64,000 bases of DNA from Candidatus Angelobacter sp. Gp1-AA117 (GTDB lineage Bacteria > Acidobacteriota > Terriglobia > Terriglobales > Acidobacteriaceae), in NCBI GenBank assembly GCA_003223515.1, contig QHVI01000010.1, forward strand, positions 1-64,000. The letters are read 5' to 3'. A program made the position numbers and the translations under genes. The notes beneath the pieces were generated by a model. It was given only the letters and a program-made list of their open reading frames with translations, did not search any database and was not told where the DNA came from. Positions 1 through 8,988 of this stretch are shown here, piece after piece; within the stretch, counting starts at the first letter, position 1; the number at the start of each line of letters is the position of its first letter.

Positions 1-3000
1 GTTTATCTTCCGCTTGATCCTGGATATCCCCGGGAACGCCTCGATTTCATTGTTCGTGATGCTCGCCTACAGGTTTTGATTACGCAGCAGAAATTCACCC
101 AACGGTTTGCCGATCTATTATCCGCGGTTAGCATTTTTTATATAGATGTTGATCTCGGCTCGCTGCCCCATTCCACGCAGGAGCCGCCCCCGTCGGCCAT
201 CTCTGCTGAAACTCTGGCTTACGTCATCTACACCTCAGGTTCAACCGGCCAGCCCAAGGGAGTGATGATTTCTCACGGCAACCTAGCGAACTATATCTCC
301 TGGTGTAAAGCCAATTACTTGCTGCCGCAAGGCAAGGGATCTCTGGTGCACTCCTCTATTTCCTTTGACTTGACCGTGACTTCTTTGCTGGCGCCGCTGG
401 CAGTTGGACAAACATCTGCTATGGTGGCTGACGCAGCCGGCATTGAGTCGCTTGGAAATGCCTTGCGTCACAATCGTGATCTCAGCTTCGTAAAGCTGAC
501 TCCCAGCCATTTGCGTTTGTTGCGGGAGCAACTTCCTGAAGACCATCTCACCGGACACACAAACTCTTTGATCATCGGCGGAGAAGCTTTGCACTGGGAT
601 GATATTCAGCACTGGCATGGCGCCGCGCCCGAATGCCGCATGATCAACGAATACGGGCCCACGGAAGCCACCGTCGGGTGTTCGGTGTTTTCTCTTGAAG
701 GAGCAACAGCCGCCCATGCTGGTGATGTCCCCATTGGCCAGCCAATCACCAATGCCACTCTCTATGTTCTCGATGAATTTCTACAACCTGTGCCCATAAT
801 GACTCCCGGTGAACTCTTTATTGGCGGCCTCTGCGTAGCCCGCGGCTATCTCAACACATTCGACCTCACGGCCGAAAAGTTTATTCCCGATCCTTTTTCC
901 TCCATTGGCGGCGCCCGTTTGTACCGCACAGGCGACTTGGGAAGGCGTCTGACTGACGGCAATCTCGATTTCCTCGGACGCCGTGACTCTCAGCTCAAGA
1001 TTCGCGGCTTCCGCATTGAACTGGGGGAGATTGAGTCGATATTGAACGGGCATGAATCAGTCGCGCGCGCTGTTGTGCTCGCCAAAACTTTCCAGAATTC
1101 AGACCGGCAACTTGTTGCTTATGTTGTCCCTGCCCGCTCCACCATGAACACCGATGAGTTGCGCTCCTGGCTGCAGGGCAAACTGCCGGATTACATGGTC
1201 CCCGCAGTCATTGTGCCCCTGGAGAAGCTGCCGCTTACCCGAAATGGCAAAATTGACCATGCAGCCTTGCCTGATCCGGAAGCCTCTCGCGCTGCCGGCT
1301 TGCCTGAATTTGTCGCTCCGCGCATGCCGGAAGAGCAAATACTGGCGGGCGTATGGGCAAAGGTACTGAAGGTTGAGCGCGTAGGGATTGATGATGATTA
1401 TTTCGCCCTCGGCGGCGATTCGATTCGCAGCATCCAGACTGTCGCGCTTTCGCGTGAACGCGGGTTGCAGTTTACCTTGCACCAGCTTTTCCAGAATCCC
1501 ACAGTTCGCCGGCTCGCGGAATCATTGCGCGCGCAGCAATTTGGCTCTGCTGAGTTTCCGACTACCACGCCCTTCAGTTTGATTTCCGATTCCGACCGCG
1601 TCTTGTTGCCTGCTGACGTAGAAGATGCTTACCCCCTGAGCCGGATGCAGGCCGGCATGCTCTACCATCGCGAGCTTCATCCAGATGCCGCCATCTATCA
1701 CGACGTCATGAGCTTCCATGTGAAAGCGCCCTTTCGCCAAGACCTTTTAGAGCAGGCTATCAGCCGTCTTTGTTCGCGCCATCCTGCCTTGCGCACCTCG
1801 TTTGACCTCTCTCACTATAGTGTTCCGCTGCAGCTTGTCCATTCCTCTGTTCGCGTACCGCTCGCGGTCGAAGACCTGCGCGGCCTCGGCCGCGACGCTC
1901 AGGAGGCTGCCATTAACGAATGGGTCGAAAAAGATAAGGTGCGCGGCTTTGACGTTTCCCAAGCCCCGCTCCTCAGGTTCCAGATACACAGGCGCTCCGA
2001 TCAGACCCTCCAGTTTACGCTTTGCTTTCACCACGCCATTCTCGATGGGTGGAGTGATGCAACCCTGCAGACGGAGCTCGCGCAAAGCTATATGTTCCTG
2101 CTCTATGGAGAGGAGCCACCATTTATTCCTCCACAGACCCGATACCGGGAGTTCATTGCCCTGGAGCGGGAAGTCCTCAGGTCTCCTGAAGCCCGGGATT
2201 TCTGGCTGAAGAAGCTGGAAGGGGTGGAGCCCATCGTGTTGCCACGGCCAAACCAACCGGTAAGCGGCCCGGCGGACAAACGAGGTGTGTTCCGTGTAGA
2301 TGTTCCCATACCGCCGGCTTTGTCGGAGCAACTGCAAAAATTCGCCCTGTCAGCGGCAGTGCCGGTCAAAACCGTCTTGCTCGTTGCGCATTTGGCAGTT
2401 ATGCAATGGGTTTCCGGAAACAGTGACGTGCTGACCTCGGTGATTGCCAACGGAAGGCTTGAAACAGTAGACGGCGACCGTGTCCTGGGGTTGTTTCTAA
2501 ACAGCACCCCATTCCGGATGACGGTTGGGGCCGCCCGCTGGACTGATCTGGTCAGGGATACATTTGTCGGCGAACGGGAAATCCTTCCGTTCCGGCGCTA
2601 TCCACTCTCAGAGCTCCAGAAGCTCTTGAAGCGCCAGCGTCTTTCTGAAGTCGTTTTCTATTTCACTCATTACCACATTTATAACCAACTCCAGCGATTT
2701 GCGGAATTGGAGGTGCTTGAGGACAAGCCCTATGAGGAGAGTAGCTTTACTCTCGTCTCCATGTTCAGCGTGAATCCGTTCACCAATCGGGTAGCTGCGC
2801 AATTGTGTTGTGACCGCACCCAGGTGAGCCAATCCTTTGCCGAGCTAATGGCGTCCTGGTACGCGCAGGCCTTGACCAGCTTTACGGCAGATCCGGAATC
2901 ATGTGTGGCTCCATCACCTGCCTTGTCGCCTGAGCAGCGCCATACCGTGCTCTCAGTCTGGAGCAACAACCGGTACGGCGATCCGCATAATACAACGATT

Positions 3001-4800
3001 GTCCGGATTTTCGAAGAGCAAGTCCGGGCGAATTCGTTTGCCACAGCTTTGGTTTCAGATGAGCAGGCACTGACTTACGACGAACTGAACCGCCGGGCCA
3101 ATCAGGTGGCACGCTGGCTGGCCCGCCAGGGCGCAGCAACAGAGACGCTGATTGGCCTGTGCATGGAGCGTTCTCTGGAAACCTGCGTTGCCATGCTTGG
3201 CATCATGAAGTCAGGCGCCGCATACGTGCCTCTTGATCCGGCGGATCCAGCGCCACGGTTGGAATTCCTGATCAAAGATAGTGGTGTATCTTTTGTGCTT
3301 ACTACTGAGAAGCTACAGGCGCGTTTGCCCGACTCCATGACCAAGATCATCCCTCTTGACCGCTTCTGGAAGGAAATTTCAGCGGAAAAGGACCTCAATC
3401 CCGAAATGAATGCCTCAGCCGAAAACCTGGCGTGTCTCATGTATACCTCAGGCTCAACCGGAATGCCCAGGGCTGTTGCTGTGCCTCATCGTGGAGTGGT
3501 TCGGCTGGTCGAAAACAACTGGCTTGCTGATTTGTCAGGAGCACAAACTTTTCTTCAGAATACGGCTCTTTCGTTCCATGTCTCCGCCTGGGAGATTTGG
3601 GGCGCTCTGCTGAGTGGGGCGCGCCTTGCAATCTCTCCTTCCAGTGCTGCATCGCTGGAAGACCTGGGGATAGTGGTCCGCAGGCATCACGTTTCTGTCC
3701 TTTGGCTTACCGCTCGCTTGTTCCATCAGGTGGTTGATCATGCTCCGCATATTCTCAAGCTGGTCAAGACTCTGTTGGTGGGCGGCGATATCCTCTCGCC
3801 CGCCCTCCTTATCAAAGCCTTGAGTCATCAGGAAGGTGGCGCTCTCATCAATGGATACGTCCTCACGGAGAACACAACATTTGCCTCCTGCCATCGGATT
3901 CACAAGACGGACCAGCTTGCCACTACCATCCCTATTGGCCAGCCCATTGCCAATACCAGGATGTACGTATTGAACGAAGATCTGGAATTGCTTCCTCCGG
4001 GAATCATCGGAGAGCTTTTCATTGGGGGGGACGGCTTGGCCCGTGGATACTTCAATCGGCCCGATCTGACGGCAGAGAAGTTTATTCCTGATCCATTCAG
4101 TGCCCAGCCGGGCGAGCGTCTCTTTTGCACTGGTGATCTGGTTCGCTATGCCATGGATGGCGAACTCGAATTTGTCGGCCGAATTGATGACCAGATTAAG
4201 GTCCGTGGTTTCCGGGTTAAGTTGGGCGAAATCGAATCGATATTGCATGAGCATCCTGACGTGCAGGAAGCTGTGGTGGCCGTGCGTGGAAGCGGCTCCG
4301 CTCAACGCATAGTAGCTTATGTGACTGCGCCGCAGGGCCGCGACCTGCAATCCGATGATTTCATGCAGTTCCTGCAACGCAGGCTGCCGGAATTCATGGT
4401 CCCCTCCGCTGTAATTATTCTGGACAGGATTCCGCTCAAGACCAGCGGAAAAATAGATGATGAAGCTTTGCTGGCGGTCGAAGAACATCATGATGCCCGC
4501 CCTTGGTCGCCACCACAAACAGCATTGGAATCGGAGTTGGCTGCAATGTGGCAGAAGATTCTGGCCGCGCCCCGCGTCGGGCGCGAGGACAATTTCTTTG
4601 AACTCGGTGGTAACTTGCTGCTGGCCGGCCAGCTAGTCTCATTGATCACCGAGCACTACCATATTCCGCTTGCTCTTCGAGAATTGATGCAGGCCCCAAC
4701 TCTGGTTGGGCTCGCTGAAATGGTCGAGACCGCAATATGGGCCAGCCACGCCCAGCAATGTGCAGACCGGGATGTGAGCAAAGAAGAACTCATCGTGTGA
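1..4800 (+). CDS. Non-ribosomal peptide synthetase, 5' partial (A-T-C-A-T)
   Basis: The reading frame is open from base 1, so the start lies outside the window. The first visible residues (VYLPLDPGYPRERL) are the A2 region of an adenylation domain. Domains in order are A1 (A3 YTSGSTGQPKG, A5 NEYGPTEA, A7 YRTGDL, A10 NGKID), carrier T1 (LGGDSI, Ser codon 1420-1422), condensation domain (HHAILDG near 2030), A2 and T2. A1 pocket residues read by hand are D-L-T-K-I-G-E-V-G plus Lys, one change from the classical Asn code. The last module is abnormal. The conserved pocket Asp is His (codon 3577-3579), the A5 Gly-Pro is Val-Leu (3859-3864), and the carrier Ser is Leu (GGNLLLA, codon 4615-4617). There is no thioesterase or reductase domain, and the protein ends just after T2. 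Exporter-type genes follow, which fits the end of a biosynthetic locus. Confidence 0.97.
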   Translation, partial: VYLPLDPGYPRERLDFIVRDARLQVLITQQKFTQRFADLLSAVSIFYIDVDLGSLPHSTQEPPPSAISAETLAYVIYTSGSTGQPKGVMISHGNLANYISWCKANYLLPQGKGSLVHSSISFDLTVTSLLAPLAVGQTSAMVADAAGIESLGNALRHNRDLSFVKLTPSHLRLLREQLPEDHLTGHTNSLIIGGEALHWDDIQHWHGAAPECRMINEYGPTEATVGCSVFSLEGATAAHAGDVPIGQPITNATLYVLDEFLQPVPIMTPGELFIGGLCVARGYLNTFDLTAEKFIPDPFSSIGGARLYRTGDLGRRLTDGNLDFLGRRDSQLKIRGFRIELGEIESILNGHESVARAVVLAKTFQNSDRQLVAYVVPARSTMNTDELRSWLQGKLPDYMVPAVIVPLEKLPLTRNGKIDHAALPDPEASRAAGLPEFVAPRMPEEQILAGVWAKVLKVERVGIDDDYFALGGDSIRSIQTVALSRERGLQFTLHQLFQNPTVRRLAESLRAQQFGSAEFPTTTPFSLISDSDRVLLPADVEDAYPLSRMQAGMLYHRELHPDAAIYHDVMSFHVKAPFRQDLLEQAISRLCSRHPALRTSFDLSHYSVPLQLVHSSVRVPLAVEDLRGLGRDAQEAAINEWVEKDKVRGFDVSQAPLLRFQIHRRSDQTLQFTLCFHHAILDGWSDATLQTELAQSYMFLLYGEEPPFIPPQTRYREFIALEREVLRSPEARDFWLKKLEGVEPIVLPRPNQPVSGPADKRGVFRVDVPIPPALSEQLQKFALSAAVPVKTVLLVAHLAVMQWVSGNSDVLTSVIANGRLETVDGDRVLGLFLNSTPFRMTVGAARWTDLVRDTFVGEREILPFRRYPLSELQKLLKRQRLSEVVFYFTHYHIYNQLQRFAELEVLEDKPYEESSFTLVSMFSVNPFTNRVAAQLCCDRTQVSQSFAELMASWYAQALTSFTADPESCVAPSPALSPEQRHTVLSVWSNNRYGDPHNTTIVRIFEEQVRANSFATALVSDEQALTYDELNRRANQVARWLARQGAATETLIGLCMERSLETCVAMLGIMKSGAAYVPLDPADPAPRLEFLIKDSGVSFVLTTEKLQARLPDSMTKIIPLDRFWKEISAEKDLNPEMNASAENLACLMYTSGSTGMPRAVAVPHRGVVRLVENNWLADLSGAQTFLQNTALSFHVSAWEIWGALLSGARLAISPSSAASLEDLGIVVRRHHVSVLWLTARLFHQVVDHAPHILKLVKTLLVGGDILSPALLIKALSHQEGGALINGYVLTENTTFASCHRIHKTDQLATTIPIGQPIANTRMYVLNEDLELLPPGIIGELFIGGDGLARGYFNRPDLTAEKFIPDPFSAQPGERLFCTGDLVRYAMDGELEFVGRIDDQIKVRGFRVKLGEIESILHEHPDVQEAVVAVRGSGSAQRIVAYVTAPQGRDLQSDDFMQFLQRRLPEFMVPSAVIILDRIPLKTSGKIDDEALLAVEEHHDARPWSPPQTALESELAAMWQKILAAPRVGREDNFFELGGNLLLAGQLVSLITEHYHIPLALRELMQAPTLVGLAEMVETAIWASHAQQCADRDVSKEELIV

Positions 4801-4840
4801 CCTTTCGCAAGACGTGTAATTTTCTTTGGAGGTGTCTCCC

Positions 4841-7318
4841 ATGCTCAGGGATTTCCTGCAAGATCTTCGCTTTGGCCTTCGTATGCTTCGCCGTAATCCA
4901 ACCTTTTCTATTCTGGTCATTTTATGTCTGACCCTGGGAATTGGCGCGAATACTACCGTCTTCAGTTGGATGGAAGGATTGATGTTTCGCCCGTTTCCAT
5001 TAGTGGCTCACCAGGAGAGGATGGTGGCTTTGGGCTCCACCATGACCACGGGTGAATTTGACAAGAACGGGATTGGCGGGGGCTATATTGCTGTTGCGTG
5101 GCCCGATATGCAGGATTTTCGCCGTGATTGCAAGCTCTTCGATTGGTTCATCGTGGACCGTCTCGGCGGTACAACCTTGAACGTCGGCGATCGCGCTGAG
5201 TGGGTATCTGACAGTGTTGTCTCCTCGAACTATTTCGACGCCTTGGGTGTCCATCCAATTCTTGGGCGCGGATTTCGTCCTGAAGAAGACTATGGCCGCA
5301 ATGGCCACCCTGTAGTCGTGATCAGCTATTGGCTTTGGAAAGAAAGATTCAATGGTGATCCGGAAATCATCGGAAAAAAACAGCTCCTGAACGGTGTGCC
5401 GCATACGATTATCGGCGTGGCGCCGGAGGGGTTTTGGGGCACGTTTGTCGGCTGGCGCGTCCAGTTATGGGTGCCCGTATCGATGCAGGAAATATTCAAT
5501 CCTGGCGGGTACAAGCTCGAAGACCGCGGTCAGACCTGGATTGAAGGCTATGCGCGACTGAAGCCTGGCGTGAATCTCGATCAGGCGCAGCAAGAGATTT
5601 CGTCCGAGGCGAAACAGTTGGAACTGCAATATCCGGCAACCAACCGCGGTCGTGGCGCCAAGCTCTTTCCGCTTTGGAAGGATCCTTTCAATCAGGCCGG
5701 TGAATTAGGACCTACGCTGGAAATAGTGCTGGTGGTGACGTTTTTCGTGCTGCTGATTGCCTGTGCGAATGTCAGCAGTTTGCTACTGGTCAGATCTCTG
5801 GCTCGCCGACATGAAATTACTGTGCGTCTCGCTATCGGTTCCAGGCGCGGGCGCCTGTTACGGCAGCTTCTCACGGAAGGCCTGATCCTTTCCTCCGCGG
5901 GCGCCGTTGCTGGACTTCTGCTTGCTTATCTTTGCCGTAACCTGCTCGTGGTCTTTTTCCCGGATGCCCCTGCCATATCCGCGAATTTCTCCGGCTACAT
6001 AGATTGGCGCGTAATTGCATTCAACATCGGCGTTTGTCTCATCGCCACTTTGATGTTCGGACTGGTTCCCGCTTTCCAAACCAGCAACATAGATATTGCC
6101 GGCGCTTTGAAAAGCGAATCTGCAACATCTACAGGAACGCGCGGAAGAAACTGGGTGCGTTCGCTGATGGTCGCCGGCCAGGTTTCGGCCAGCTTTGTGT
6201 TGGTAGTGGGAGGAGTTTTGCTGTTTAAGAGTTTGCAGCGCCTTAGCATTGCCGATCCGGGGTTTTCTACCGACAATGTGGTGACCACATACGTCGATCT
6301 GGTTTCAGTGGGTTACGATCCCGCTCGCGCCCGGCAGTTCAGGGAGAATCTCATTGACCGTATCAAGGCCATGCCCGGCATCGAATCGGCGGCTTGGGTC
6401 AAGATCAGGCCTGTCAGCTATCTGAGTTTCTTTAGCGCGCCTATCGCCATTGACACCTATCAGCCCGGACCTGAAGAACGTCCTACGGCAGAATACAACC
6501 TGGTCAGTCCTGATTTCTTTAAAACCATGGGAATTCCAATTCTTTCGGGCCGCGAATTTACCCGCAACGACACCCCCGCTACTGATCCCGTAGTCATAGT
6601 GACCCAGAAGCTGGTGGACAAGTATTGGCATGGTGTGGACCCCGTTGGCAAGCGCATCCAGGTGAAGGATAAGTGGATGAAGGTGGCGGGCGTTGCCAAA
6701 GACACCAAATATTACACTTTCTCGGAAGCCCCCAGGAATTTCCTCTATCTTCCTGTTGAACAGGATCCTGTTACCAACATGAGTCTCGTGATCCGAACTT
6801 TACGTGCTCCGGACTCTCTCGCGCCGGACTTGACCCGCGAGGTCCGTGCTTTAGACGCCGGCCTCGGCCTTCAGGAAGTGATCACGATGCGGAGATACAT
6901 CAGCATGGAGGCGTTGGCTACCCAGCAGATCGCAGTAGCTCTTCTCAGCATTTTTGGTGGAATAGCCTTGTTGATGGCGGCCGTCGGACTCTATGGTGTC
7001 ATGTCCTATTCTGTTTCTCAAAGCAAACGCGACCTTGGGTTGCGAATGGCGCTTGGCGCCAACGCCCCCCATTTGTTCCGCATTGTCATGTCCAATGGTC
7101 TGATAGTGTCTATAGGAGGCATGGTGATCGGTTCCATTGCCGCTGCAAGTTTGACTCACTGGATAGATATCAAAACCCTTCTTTACCAAGTCAATCCACG
7201 TGACCCGCTGGCTTTTGTTGTGGCTTCCACGGGCTTGACCATCATCGCCGTCATTGCATGTTTTTGGCCGGCGTGGCGTGCGAGCCGCACCAATCCCGCC
7301 CAGGCTTTACGTGATTAG
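4841..7318 (+). CDS. ADOP-family FtsX-like permease (MacB-type, duplicated)
   Basis: This membrane protein has two copies of the MacB periplasmic core plus FtsX permease unit. An N-terminal membrane segment follows the LRDFLQDLRFGLRMLRRNP opening typical of the Acidobacterial Duplicated Orphan Permease family. Membrane segment clusters lie at about residues 20-42, 285-420 and 690-820. Start chosen at ATG 4841 because GGAGG (4828-4832) sits 8 nt upstream; an in-frame TTG at 4826 overlaps that site. No ATP-binding partner gene is next to it, which is the usual orphan situation in this family. It lies 40 bp after the NRPS stop and may be cotranscribed with it. A role in export of the peptide product is inference; substrates of the family are largely unknown. 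Confidence 0.9.
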   Translation: MLRDFLQDLRFGLRMLRRNPTFSILVILCLTLGIGANTTVFSWMEGLMFRPFPLVAHQERMVALGSTMTTGEFDKNGIGGGYIAVAWPDMQDFRRDCKLFDWFIVDRLGGTTLNVGDRAEWVSDSVVSSNYFDALGVHPILGRGFRPEEDYGRNGHPVVVISYWLWKERFNGDPEIIGKKQLLNGVPHTIIGVAPEGFWGTFVGWRVQLWVPVSMQEIFNPGGYKLEDRGQTWIEGYARLKPGVNLDQAQQEISSEAKQLELQYPATNRGRGAKLFPLWKDPFNQAGELGPTLEIVLVVTFFVLLIACANVSSLLLVRSLARRHEITVRLAIGSRRGRLLRQLLTEGLILSSAGAVAGLLLAYLCRNLLVVFFPDAPAISANFSGYIDWRVIAFNIGVCLIATLMFGLVPAFQTSNIDIAGALKSESATSTGTRGRNWVRSLMVAGQVSASFVLVVGGVLLFKSLQRLSIADPGFSTDNVVTTYVDLVSVGYDPARARQFRENLIDRIKAMPGIESAAWVKIRPVSYLSFFSAPIAIDTYQPGPEERPTAEYNLVSPDFFKTMGIPILSGREFTRNDTPATDPVVIVTQKLVDKYWHGVDPVGKRIQVKDKWMKVAGVAKDTKYYTFSEAPRNFLYLPVEQDPVTNMSLVIRTLRAPDSLAPDLTREVRALDAGLGLQEVITMRRYISMEALATQQIAVALLSIFGGIALLMAAVGLYGVMSYSVSQSKRDLGLRMALGANAPHLFRIVMSNGLIVSIGGMVIGSIAAASLTHWIDIKTLLYQVNPRDPLAFVVASTGLTIIAVIACFWPAWRASRTNPAQALRD

Positions 7319-7482
7319 GCCATGGATATCATGGTTGGCTCCTGACACGCATGCTGGTGCGCGCGTGTTGGGAAGCTCTCCCGGGTTTGGAGCGGAGCGC
7401 ATTGAAGATCGGCGTGCAGCATTTCTCAAGCTGCTCCAGCCGATAACAGGATTTCTGAAATCAATCGCTTCATTACGGCCCT

Positions 7483-8820
7483 ATGAATTCAATCCTCGTG
7501 AAAATGGAAGACTCTCAATCCAGACGGAAAGAGTGGCCTGTAACATTGCGCGCGCTGCGGCATCACAATTTTCGCCTTTACTTTTGCGGTCAAATGATCT
7601 CCCTGATCGGTACCTGGATGGAGCCGGTAGCAGCATCGTGGTTGGTCTATCGGCTGACTGGCTCTTCCTTGATGCTGGGTACAGTGGCTTTTGCCTCACA
7701 ACTTCCCACCTTCCTGCTCGCGCCTCTCGGTGGTGTTGTGGCCGACCGTTATGACCGCCGCTCCATCCTGATAGTCACTCAATTTTTGACCATGATCTTC
7801 ACCTTGATTCTTGCCGGACTCACGCTCACCCATGTTGTTCAGGTATGGCCGGTAATACTGCTTGTAGCTCTGGTCGGGGTGGTTAATGCCTTTGATATTC
7901 CTACCCACCAGGCTTTTACCTTGGACATGGTTTCCCGCGAAGACTTGGTTAATGCTATTGCCCTGAACTCCTCCATCTTCAACGGAGCCCGCATGATCGG
8001 CCCGGCACTAGGTGGAGTCCTGGTAGCAAAAGTTGGTGAGGGCTGGTGTTTTTTTGCGAATGGGCTAAGTTTCCTGGCCGTCATTGCAGGCCTGCTGCTG
8101 ATGACGGCCCCTCAATCGCGGCCTCCTCTTCAGGGTTCTCGGAACACCATTGAGGGTTTTCGCTTCGTGACCCGTACAGCCCCGGTACGAGCGCTCATGC
8201 TGTTGTTGGGACTCATCAGTTTTATTGCGACTCCATGTGTGGTACTTATGCCGGTTTTTGCTGACCAGGTACTGCATGGCGGCGCGAGGGGGCTGGGCCT
8301 GCTGATGGGGGCTCCCGGCGTGGGCGCTCTCTGCGGCGCGATCATGCTGGCCACCAGAAAGAGCGTGAGCGGCCTCCCAGGATGGATCGCGGTTGCCTGC
8401 AACTGCTTTGGCGTAGCCCTTGTCCTCTTCTCCCTCTCACGGAGCTTTTGGCTCTCTATGGCGCTGCTGGTTTTTGCCGGATTCTCAGTGACCCTGGAAA
8501 TGGCCTCATCCAACACGCTCATCCAGAGCATGGTTCCCGACCACCTGCGCGGGCGGGTAATGTCTCTTTATTCCACTGTGTTCATGGGCATGGTGCCGCT
8601 GAGCGCGCTTGTGGCTGGCAGCTTCGCCCATGCCATTGGAGCGCCTGCGACTGTTGCCTTGGCTGGGGGCATCTCCATAATTGGCGGAATCGTTTTTGCC
8701 ACCCGCCTTCCTGTGCTGCGCCCGGCCACCCGGGAACTCCTTGCGGTCCAGGAGATGTCCGTCGCCCCCGCCCAGGAAATCACTACCCCGGTATTCTCTG
8801 GACAGAGAGAAGCAGGCTGA
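7483..8820 (+). CDS. MFS transporter, EntS/enterobactin-exporter-like
   Basis: A 445-residue, 12-helix major facilitator protein. The N-terminal HHNFRLYFCGQMISLIGTWM and the loop GGVVADRYDRRSIL are typical of the MFS_3/EntS-like exporter subfamily that often accompanies siderophore and NRPS loci. A second in-frame ATG at 7504 is an equally good start, as neither has a strong ribosome site. The cytoplasmic tail (about residues 415-445) is hydrophilic. Position after the NRPS and ADOP permease suggests product efflux, which is inference from context. Confidence 0.9.
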   Translation: MNSILVKMEDSQSRRKEWPVTLRALRHHNFRLYFCGQMISLIGTWMEPVAASWLVYRLTGSSLMLGTVAFASQLPTFLLAPLGGVVADRYDRRSILIVTQFLTMIFTLILAGLTLTHVVQVWPVILLVALVGVVNAFDIPTHQAFTLDMVSREDLVNAIALNSSIFNGARMIGPALGGVLVAKVGEGWCFFANGLSFLAVIAGLLLMTAPQSRPPLQGSRNTIEGFRFVTRTAPVRALMLLLGLISFIATPCVVLMPVFADQVLHGGARGLGLLMGAPGVGALCGAIMLATRKSVSGLPGWIAVACNCFGVALVLFSLSRSFWLSMALLVFAGFSVTLEMASSNTLIQSMVPDHLRGRVMSLYSTVFMGMVPLSALVAGSFAHAIGAPATVALAGGISIIGGIVFATRLPVLRPATRELLAVQEMSVAPAQEITTPVFSGQREAG

Positions 8821-8988
8821 TTGGCTAGTTCTCTGACCGCGTGAAAGTCGTAACCATAACATTGTCCACCCAGTTCAATTAAGTCCACTTCGTCCACATA
8901 CCCTTGCTCCATAAATCATCGCGCTCCTGGCACTAGAGTATAGGCATTTCATTGCGGACGACCGGAGAAACAAGAATGAGGAGGCAAA

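Noticed and set aside
3535-4518. Long open frame on the minus strand inside the NRPS
   Set aside because: It is a shadow of the A2 domain frame: no ribosome site, no recognisable family and the plus-strand gene is well supported.
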